From contig JALZUH010000073.1 in assembly GCA_023301645.1 (NCBI GenBank), forward strand, positions 1-13,538: a stretch of DNA of 13,538 bases. Reading direction: 5' to 3'. Positions 1 to 3,896 of the stretch are shown here, piece after piece. The stretch comes from Akkermansiaceae bacterium (GTDB taxonomy: Bacteria > Verrucomicrobiota > Verrucomicrobiia > Verrucomicrobiales > Akkermansiaceae). A program made the translations under genes and the position numbers. The stretch's first letter is position 1. Each line of letters begins with the position of its first letter. A model generated the notes under the pieces. The model saw nothing but the letters and a program-made list of their open reading frames with translations, had not been told where the DNA came from and ran no database searches.

Positions 1-57
1 CGCAAACAAAAGACAAAGAGTCATAAACGAGTTTCTAAAAAAGATAACACATTATAC

Positions 58-133
58 AGGGAAGTAGTTCAATTGGTAGAGCGTCGGTTTCCAAAACCGA
101 AAGTTGCAGGTTCGATTCCTGTCTTCCCTGCCA
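58..133 (+). tRNA. trnW: tRNA-Trp (CCA anticodon)
   Basis: A full cloverleaf can be drawn. The 7-bp acceptor stem is 58-64 with 123-129. The D stem is GTTC/GAGC (67-70 with 79-82) and the anticodon stem is TCGGT/ACCGA (84-88 with 96-100). The anticodon is CCA at 91-93 in loop TTCCAAA, which reads UGG (Trp). The T stem is 106-110 with 118-122 and encloses TTCGATT. The discriminator is G130, and the 3' CCA appears to be genome-encoded at 131-133. tRNA-Trp just upstream of secE-nusG is a common bacterial arrangement (often after tuf, which would lie left of this window), so co-transcription with secE followed by 3' processing is likely. Confidence 0.97.
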
Positions 134-156
134 TCTTTTATTAATTCAGTATCACA

Positions 157-198
157 TTTTTATTTATCTCACTGGTAAATAAAAACTAGCGAAAGCTA
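157..198 (+). promoter_or_regulatory. Two tandem hairpins in the tRNA-Trp/secE spacer
   Basis: A perfect 10-bp A/T-only inverted repeat (157-166 with 176-185, loop 167-175) is followed at once by a 4-bp hairpin TAGC-GAAA-GCTA (187-198) with a GNRA tetraloop. The structures are read directly from sequence. They could mark the 3' processing zone of the tRNA precursor or form part of the secE 5' leader. There is no T tract after the second stem, so a terminator is not supported. Role unknown. Confidence 0.4.
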
Positions 199-213
199 AA
201 CAAACAAAACAGC

Positions 214-456
214 ATGTTAAGTAAATTCTTAAGGAAAATCTCCACATTCATACACGAAGTCAAAGCCGAGCTACGCAAGGCATCATGGCCGTGGGATAAC
301 GATCCTAAGGTAAAGGGGTTCCAAAAATATAAGGAGCTCGTTGACTCAACGATCGTAGTATTGATTGCCATGATTCTACTAGCTGGTTTTGTATCACTTT
401 TTGATGTCGTTGCAGTAGAGGTTCTCGGTTTACTTACTGGGGTATTTACTAAATAG
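214..456 (+). CDS. secE: Preprotein translocase subunit SecE
   Basis: This 80-residue protein is a small single-span SecE, the clamp of the SecYEG inner-membrane channel that exports unfolded proteins with SecA. The amphipathic N-terminal part (about 1-24) carries the family signature ending in Ala-Ser-Trp-Pro (W25-P26). The lone transmembrane helix spans about residues 46-70 (TIVVLIAMILLAGFVSLF). Most single-span SecE proteins run almost directly from Trp-Pro into the helix before the membrane. Here about 8-11 extra residues (roughly 27-37, with the charged stretch DNDPKVKG) intervene. The ATG at 214 has no Shine-Dalgarno; the region just upstream is A-rich and follows a GAAA hairpin. The gene is followed 84 nt later by nusG, the usual partner order. 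A reverse-strand open frame over this gene is a shadow. Confidence 0.95.
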   Translation: MLSKFLRKISTFIHEVKAELRKASWPWDNDPKVKGFQKYKELVDSTIVVLIAMILLAGFVSLFDVVAVEVLGLLTGVFTK

Positions 457-540
457 CACACAGCATCAACACTCTCGCTGAGGTTCTCATGAAGCCAGCG
501 ATTCATTTTTCAAACCAACCATTCAACAAAACATTTAGCC

Positions 541-1110
541 ATGCCATCACTTCCAGAAGCACGCAAGCAATGGTTCGTCGTCCACGTTCTCTCCGGCCAG
601 GAGCAGAAAGTGCGCGATAGAGTCAACCGCCTCGTCGAATCCGAGGATATGGGCGATTACGTCTTTGAAGTTCTCGTGCCACAGGAGCGCGTGGAAGAAA
701 ACCGCCGTGGTAAGAAGCTTGAGACTAAGCGTAAGTTTTTCCCAGGCTATGTTATTGTTAACATGAAGCTTTACGATGAAACATCAGCCCTTGTCGACAA
801 GACATGGTATTTCATCAAGGAAATGGATGGTGTCATCGGCTTCGCAGGCACAAAGAACAAGCCAATCCCAATGCGTCAGCGTGAAGTTGATGCGATGCTC
901 GGCCAGATCAAAGAGCGCGAAGAAAACATTCGCCCAGCCATCAGCTTCGAAACTGGTGACTCTGTTAAAGTCGGAGACGGACCCTTTGAAGGGCAAACAG
1001 GTATCATCGAAGAGATTGATCACGAAACTGGTAAGCTACTTGTTTCTGTCACCATCTTCGGACGTGCCACCCCAGTTGAGCTAGAATCGTGGCAAGTAGA
1101 AGCCGCCTAG
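541..1110 (+). CDS. nusG: Transcription termination/antitermination factor NusG
   Basis: NusG binds the clamp of elongating RNA polymerase. In other bacteria it promotes processivity, links to Rho, and couples to ribosomal protein S10. The protein has 189 residues, close to the family norm. The N-terminal NGN domain covers about 9-115 and contains WFVVHVLSGQE (11-21) and the hallmark FFPGY at 66-70. A linker leads to the C-terminal KOW domain (about 138-187), with GDGPFEGQTGIIEEID and a terminal beta strand ending ESWQVEAA. There are no insert domains of the kind seen in some other phyla. The ATG at 541 gives the expected N-terminus but has no recognisable Shine-Dalgarno. A 5-bp inverted repeat (476-480 with 496-500) lies in the secE-nusG spacer. 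Confidence 0.97.
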   Translation: MPSLPEARKQWFVVHVLSGQEQKVRDRVNRLVESEDMGDYVFEVLVPQERVEENRRGKKLETKRKFFPGYVIVNMKLYDETSALVDKTWYFIKEMDGVIGFAGTKNKPIPMRQREVDAMLGQIKEREENIRPAISFETGDSVKVGDGPFEGQTGIIEEIDHETGKLLVSVTIFGRATPVELESWQVEAA

Positions 1111-1165
1111 TTCATATCATATTTTCAGAAAAAATCACTCACCCAACACTTAAACTAATACTATT

Positions 1166-1594
1166 ATGGCCAAGGAAGTAAAATCCGTTCTCAAGCTGCA
1201 AATCCAAGCAGGTCAAGCCAATCCATCTCCACCAGTAGGCCCAGCCCTCGGTCAGGCAGGTGTAAACATCATGCAGTTCTGTAAGGACTTCAATGCCTCT
1301 ACTCAAAAGCAGGCTGGAGATCTCCTTCCAACGATCATCACTGTATACAAGGATGCATCATTCACATTCGTTACTAAGAATCCTCCAGCAGCGGTTCTTC
1401 TTAAGAAGGCAGCAAAGATTGCATCAGGATCAGGTGAGCCAAACACTGTCAAGTGCGCGACAATCACTAAGGCGCAGCTCATGGAAGTTGTGAAACTTAA
1501 GATTGACGACCTCAACACCAACGACCCTGAAAAAGCAGCACTCATCCTCGCGGGCACAGCACGCCAGATGGGCCTTGAAATCACAGGAATGTAA
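1166..1594 (+). CDS. rplK: 50S ribosomal protein L11
   Basis: L11 binds 23S rRNA helices 43/44 at the base of the stalk, in the GTPase-associated centre, and helps elongation factors and RelA act on the ribosome. The 142-residue length is standard. The N-terminal domain has the NPSPPVGPALGQ signature (about 20-31) with the Pro-Pro pair known from thiostrepton-resistance work, then GVNIMQFCKDFN. The C-terminal rRNA-binding domain runs from about residue 70 and ends in GTARQMGLEITGM. The ATG at 1166 is the only sensible start. The 55-nt leader from nusG (1111-1165) is A/T rich, without an obvious hairpin or Shine-Dalgarno. In E. coli the L1 repressor site lies in the rplK leader; none is evident here. 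Confidence 0.98.
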   Translation: MAKEVKSVLKLQIQAGQANPSPPVGPALGQAGVNIMQFCKDFNASTQKQAGDLLPTIITVYKDASFTFVTKNPPAAVLLKKAAKIASGSGEPNTVKCATITKAQLMEVVKLKIDDLNTNDPEKAALILAGTARQMGLEITGM

Positions 1595-1600
1595 TTCAAC

Positions 1601-1622
1601 TAAGTGGCAAGTTAGCCACTTA
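1601..1622 (+). promoter_or_regulatory. Perfect 8-bp hairpin after rplK
   Basis: TAAGTGGC (1601-1608) pairs fully with GCCACTTA (1615-1622) across a 6-nt loop. It starts 6 nt after the rplK stop. No U tract follows (next bases are TGATGAGC), so it is not a standard intrinsic terminator. It is the first of three hairpins in the rplK-rplA spacer and may stabilise the upstream mRNA or be part of an L1-responsive leader. Confidence 0.5.
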
Positions 1623-1681
1623 TGATGAGCGTATATCAATATACGCTTACAAAAATCTCGATAAACCGCAGGAGGAAATAG
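1622..1681 (+). other. Possible 19-codon upstream ORF (leader peptide) before rplA
   Basis: ATG-ATG at 1622 opens a frame that ends at TAG 1679-1681 and would encode MMSVYQYTLTKISINRRRK. The start sits at the very end of the preceding hairpin. The last codons are CGC AGG AGG AAA, so the arginine pair AGG-AGG also spells a perfect Shine-Dalgarno-like AGGAGG (1670-1675) directly before the stop. A 9-bp hairpin begins 3 nt after the stop. No Shine-Dalgarno precedes it, but most genes in this block lack one too. A frame this short can occur by chance, so this is only a candidate. Confidence 0.2.
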
Positions 1682-1717
1682 AACGACCTATCAAAGGTAT
1701 CAACCCATTGATAGGTC
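1628..1717 (+). promoter_or_regulatory. Second and third hairpins of the rplA leader
   Basis: AGCGTAT (1628-1634) pairs with ATACGCT (1641-1647). GACCTATCA (1685-1693) pairs over 9 bp with TGATAGGTC (1709-1717) around a 15-nt loop that contains a partial repeat of the stem sequence (GGTATCA, 1696-1702). Between them is an unpaired AGGAGG (1670-1675), 85 nt upstream of the rplA ATG and therefore too far to act directly as its ribosome binding site. L1 autoregulation is well known, but its site in E. coli is before rplK. Assigning this spacer to L1 is inference. Confidence 0.4.
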
Positions 1718-1760
1718 AGCATAACTGCTAATCTAATCCGCCCGCACTGCATATAAAACA

Positions 1761-2459
1761 ATGAGCAAAAGAAGCAAACGCTACAATGAAGCTGCTAAGC
1801 TAGTCGAAGAAGACAAGCAATACAGCATCGCAGACGCCGCAGGAATCATCAAAAGTTTCCCTGCACCAAAGTTCGACCCAACCGTCACACTTTCATTCAA
1901 ACTAGGTGTTGACCCACGTAAAAGCGACCAGATGGTCCGTGGTTCAGTAGCACTTCCACACGGCACAGGTAAGAATGTGCGCGTTGTAGTATTCGCATCA
2001 GGTGATGCTGCTAAGGCAGCTGAAGCAGCAGGTGCTGAAGAAGTCGGCATGGAAGACCTTATCAAGAAGGTTCAGGGTGGATTCACTGATTTCGACGCAG
2101 CTATCGCGACTCCAGACGCAATGCTCGAAGTTCGTAAGATCGCACGTGTTCTCGGACCACGCGGACTTATGCCTAACCCAAAGACAGGCACAGTAACTGA
2201 CGACACAGCAACAGCTGTAAACGCAGTGAAGGCAGGTCGTATCGACTACAAGCTCGACAAGAATGGTAACATATCAGCTGTTGTTGGTAAGGGTTCATTC
2301 ACAGCTGAGAAGCTTGTTGAGAATGCACAAGCACTCATTGATAGCCTCAGCAAGAGCAAGCCTGCTTCTGCTAAAGGTAACTTCATTCAGAACATTACTA
2401 TGGCAGCAAGCATGTGTCCTGGTATCGCTCTTGAATCATCCATCTACACTACTAAATAA
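1761..2459 (+). CDS. rplA: 50S ribosomal protein L1
   Basis: L1 forms the mobile L1 stalk at the ribosomal E site, guides deacylated tRNA release, and in many bacteria represses its own operon by binding mRNA. At 232 residues it has normal length. The signature regions are clear: FKLGVDPRKSDQMVRGSVAL followed by PHGTGK, and LGPRGLMPNPKTGTVTDD in the second domain. The C-terminal part returns to domain I with FIQNITMAASMCPGIALE. The ATG at 1761 follows a structured 166-nt spacer and has no adjacent Shine-Dalgarno; the bases just upstream are CATATAAAACA. rplJ follows after 18 nt, so rplA and rplJ are surely co-transcribed. Confidence 0.98.
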   Translation: MSKRSKRYNEAAKLVEEDKQYSIADAAGIIKSFPAPKFDPTVTLSFKLGVDPRKSDQMVRGSVALPHGTGKNVRVVVFASGDAAKAAEAAGAEEVGMEDLIKKVQGGFTDFDAAIATPDAMLEVRKIARVLGPRGLMPNPKTGTVTDDTATAVNAVKAGRIDYKLDKNGNISAVVGKGSFTAEKLVENAQALIDSLSKSKPASAKGNFIQNITMAASMCPGIALESSIYTTK

Positions 2460-2465
2460 TCAACC

Positions 2466-2470
2466 GGAGA
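2466..2470 (+). promoter_or_regulatory. Shine-Dalgarno of rplJ (GGAGA)
   Basis: GGAGA lies 7 nt before the ATG at 2478, inside the 18-nt rplA-rplJ gap. It is one of only two convincing Shine-Dalgarno sequences in the window; the other precedes rplL. The short gap leaves no room for the long L10-binding leader found before rplJ in E. coli and B. subtilis. Confidence 0.7.
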
Positions 2471-2477
2471 TACGAAC

Positions 2478-2981
2478 ATGAATCCTGATAAGAAATATAT
2501 CATCGACGAGCTCTTCGAGCGCGTAAACGAATCACCATTTGTCCTCGTAGTTGATTACGCTACAATGACAGTTCCTGAGTTTGATGCCCTTCGTGTAGCA
2601 CTTACTGAAAAAGGAGCTGAGTGTCACGTAGCTAAGAACTCTTACATGCGTAAGGCCATCGAAACTGCAGGTCTTCCTGACATCAGCGAGCACCTTCTTG
2701 GTCAAACTGCTTTTGTCACTGGTGAGTCTGACGTTTGCGGAGCTGCTAAAGCTATTAAGACCTTCGTCAAAGAGCACAAGAAGCCTGAAATCAAAACTGG
2801 TATCCTCGACGGTGCAGTTCTTGACGTAGCGCAGATCAATGCACTTGCAGATCTTCCATCACGCGAAGTTCTACTTGGTCAGCTTCTCGGCGTTATCAAT
2901 GCCCCTGCAACGAAGCTTCTACGCACAATCAACGAGCCCGCAGCATCACTCGCAAGAGTCCTCGCAGCAAAGAACGGCTAG
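2478..2981 (+). CDS. rplJ: 50S ribosomal protein L10
   Basis: L10 anchors the stalk. Its N-terminal domain binds 23S rRNA with L11, and its C-terminal helix binds two or three L7/L12 dimers. The 167-residue length is typical. Conserved segments seen are FVLVVDYATMTVPEFDALR (about 21-39), AKNSYMRKAI (about 52-61, matching the usual KNTLLRRAL) and PSREVLLGQLLGVINAPATK followed by LLRTINEPAASLARVL at the C-terminus, the L12-binding helix. The ATG at 2478 is supported by a GGAGA Shine-Dalgarno. It is followed by a long structured spacer before rplL. L10 with L12 represses its own mRNA in other bacteria; here any such site must lie inside rplA or in the rplJ-rplL spacer. Confidence 0.98.
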   Translation: MNPDKKYIIDELFERVNESPFVLVVDYATMTVPEFDALRVALTEKGAECHVAKNSYMRKAIETAGLPDISEHLLGQTAFVTGESDVCGAAKAIKTFVKEHKKPEIKTGILDGAVLDVAQINALADLPSREVLLGQLLGVINAPATKLLRTINEPAASLARVLAAKNG

Positions 2982-3005
2982 TTATAATAAACAATCTGAA
3001 CGGAT

Positions 3006-3031
3006 GGCGTATTCCTCTCCAAGGATGCGTC
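3006..3031 (+). promoter_or_regulatory. Hairpin I of the rplJ-rplL spacer
   Basis: The strand 3006-3016 (GGCGTATTCCT) pairs with 3022-3031 (AGGATGCGTC) to give a 10-bp helix with one bulged T and two G-T wobbles; the loop is CTCCA. GGAT (3002-3005) and TGAT (3032-3035) flank it on opposite strands, an arrangement that could form tandem sheared G-A pairs of kink-turn type. Kink-turns are known in L10-binding leaders, but the outer helix needed here is weak. Role inferred only. Confidence 0.35.
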
Positions 3032-3043
3032 TGATAAAAATAA

Positions 3044-3108
3044 GGTTAATTCGTCGGATCTTAAGCATAAGAGCTGAAATGTCCAGGAGCTCTGGGCGCG
3101 ACGATACC
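3044..3108 (+). promoter_or_regulatory. Branched RNA domain in front of rplL
   Basis: An outer helix of GGT/ACC (3044-3046 with 3106-3108) and TCGTCG/CGACGA (3051-3056 with 3099-3104) encloses two small hairpins: TCTTA/TAAGA (3059-3063 with 3068-3072) and CCAG/CTGG (3083-3086 with 3092-3095). A competing 6-bp helix AGAGCT/AGCTCT (3070-3075 with 3088-3093) is incompatible with both inner hairpins, so two folds are possible. The domain ends only 3 nt before the rplL Shine-Dalgarno, a position suited to translational control. It was folded by eye; energies were not computed. Confidence 0.35.
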
Positions 3109-3111
3109 AAC

Positions 3112-3117
3112 AAGGAG
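3112..3117 (+). promoter_or_regulatory. Shine-Dalgarno of rplL (AAGGAG)
   Basis: AAGGAG lies 11 nt before the ATG at 3129 in an A-rich, unpaired context, just after the branched RNA domain. It is the strongest ribosome binding site in the window, fitting the need for several copies of L7/L12 per ribosome. Confidence 0.8.
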
Positions 3118-3128
3118 AAAAAAACAAT

Positions 3129-3503
3129 ATGTCTGACATTAAAAAAATCGCTGAAGAATTGGGTAAGCTCACTGTGCTTGAAGCCGCTGAGTTAGTTAAA
3201 AGTCTTGAAGAAGAGTGGGGCGTTTCCGCCGCTGCTCCTACTGCTGTAGCTGCTGCACCTGCTGAAGGTGGCGCTGCTGCTGAAGCACAGACTGAATTCA
3301 ACGTCATGCTTGCAGAAGCTGGTGGTAACAAGATCGCTGTTATTAAGGCAGTTCGTGAAGTTGCTAGCGGCCTTGGTCTTGCTGAAGCTAAGAAGCTTGT
3401 TGAAAGCGCACCTGTTGCTGTTGTTGAAGGCGTTGACAAAGACGCTGCTGACGCAGCTAAAGCTAAGCTTGAAGAAGCAGGAGCTAAGATCGAAATCAAG
3501 TAG
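3129..3503 (+). CDS. rplL: 50S ribosomal protein L7/L12
   Basis: L7/L12 is the multicopy stalk protein that recruits and activates the translational GTPases. The 124-residue length is normal. The N-terminal dimerisation and L10-binding helices (about 1-33) lead to an Ala/Pro/Gly-rich hinge (about 34-54). The globular C-terminal domain follows, with EFNVMLAEAGGNKIAVIKAV and GLGLAEAKKLVESAP, the known factor-binding surface. The ATG at 3129 is set by AAGGAG 11 nt upstream. Alanine codons here are strongly GCT-biased, which creates a long stop-free frame on the opposite strand. The gene is followed by a 393-nt spacer, where ribosomal and polymerase gene expression probably diverge. Confidence 0.98.
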   Translation: MSDIKKIAEELGKLTVLEAAELVKSLEEEWGVSAAAPTAVAAAPAEGGAAAEAQTEFNVMLAEAGGNKIAVIKAVREVASGLGLAEAKKLVESAPVAVVEGVDKDAADAAKAKLEEAGAKIEIK

Positions 3504-3519
3504 ATCTCAATTCTTACAC

Positions 3520-3583
3520 TATACTGACTTTCTTTGTGTGTGGTGCCGATACACTGTATTGCACCACACACAAGTCAGTCATA
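3520..3583 (+). promoter_or_regulatory. Long hairpin after rplL, possible RNase III processing site
   Basis: From the loop outward: ATAC/GTAT (3549-3552 with 3556-3559), then a perfect 13-bp stem (3534-3546 with 3561-3573), then ACTGAC/GTCAGT (3523-3528 with 3574-3579) after a 5-nt bulge, then TAT/ATA (3520-3522 with 3581-3583) around a bulged C. This totals 26 bp and starts 17 nt after the rplL stop. No U tract follows, so it is not a standard terminator. In E. coli an RNase III site and a partial attenuator occupy the rplL-rpoB spacer, so a similar role is the simplest reading. Confidence 0.6.
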
Positions 3584-3653
3584 CTTTGATAAAAAGCCCC
3601 AGATCACTCGATCACCCTATCATCCGCGACCGGGATTCAGAGATTATTTCCAA

Positions 3654-3674
3654 TTAGTCACTACAGACGACTAA
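3654..3674 (+). promoter_or_regulatory. 6-bp hairpin in the rplL-rpoB spacer
   Basis: TTAGTC (3654-3659) pairs with GACTAA (3669-3674) across a 9-nt loop. It is weak alone; it is listed because it lies between two much longer hairpins of the same spacer. Confidence 0.3.
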
Positions 3675-3700
3675 GAAGATAAAATACCTGAAATCCGCTC

Positions 3701-3735
3701 GTGAATAGCTAAGAAAGACGTTTCTTAGTATTCAT
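3701..3735 (+). promoter_or_regulatory. Second long hairpin in the rplL-rpoB spacer
   Basis: A perfect 8-bp stem CTAAGAAA/TTTCTTAG (3709-3716 with 3721-3728) closes a GACG loop. Past a bulged G3708 it continues GTGAATA/TATTCAT (3701-3707 with 3729-3735, one G-T wobble), giving 15 bp in all. It has no following U run. It may be a second processing or stability element between the ribosomal and polymerase genes. Confidence 0.5.
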
Positions 3736-3772
3736 TACTATCAATACAATTAATACATTCAACACCTTGCAA

Positions 3773-3805
3773 ACCCGGACTGGAAACAGTGCGGGTAAAC
3801 CAGTC
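3773..3805 (+). promoter_or_regulatory. GAAA-tetraloop hairpin with a competing alternative helix
   Basis: Fold A: ACCCG/CGGGT (3773-3777... with 3792-3796; A3773 and C3774-G3777) and ACTG/CAGT (3779-3782 with 3787-3790) around one G-G mismatch, capped by a GAAA loop (3783-3786). Fold B: GACTGG (3778-3783) pairs with CCAGTC (3800-3805). Both use the same left strand and cannot coexist. The element ends 19 nt before the proposed rpoB promoter -35. It may be a switch, or the overlap may be chance. Confidence 0.35.
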
Positions 3806-3823
3806 TATGGCACCTGCATCGAA

Positions 3824-3851
3824 TTGATACTACTGATTGCTTAAATATAAC
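3824..3851 (+). promoter_or_regulatory. Candidate sigma70-type promoter for rpoBC
   Basis: TTGATA (3824-3829, 5 of 6 to TTGACA) and TATAAC (3846-3851, 5 of 6 to TATAAT) are separated by 16 nt. Transcription would begin near 3858, leaving a leader of about 40 nt before the ATG at 3897. It would give rpoBC a promoter of its own in addition to read-through from the ribosomal genes. This is a consensus match only. Confidence 0.45.
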
Positions 3852-3896
3852 AGCCCACACTGCATCCAGCTTACACAGCTTATACCACTAACCATT

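Noticed and set aside
43..57. GATAAC and TTATAC as -10 boxes for tRNA-Trp
   Set aside because: TTATAC abuts the tRNA 5' end, which would place the start inside the tRNA. Neither has a -35 match in the few bases available; the promoter is probably further upstream.
3004..3195. Basic open frame running through the rplJ-rplL spacer into rplL
   Set aside because: It has no Shine-Dalgarno, overlaps the rplL start in another frame, and is better explained as structured leader RNA.
2978..3571. Reverse-strand open frame of 197 codons over rplL
   Set aside because: It is antisense to the clear rplL gene. The strong GCT alanine bias of rplL removes stops on the other strand; the predicted product is low-complexity Ser/Ala/Thr and extends into hairpin sequence.
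3534..3590. Long rplL-rpoB hairpin as an intrinsic terminator
   Set aside because: No T tract follows the stem (GTCAGTCATACTTTG), and full termination here would cut off rpoBC.
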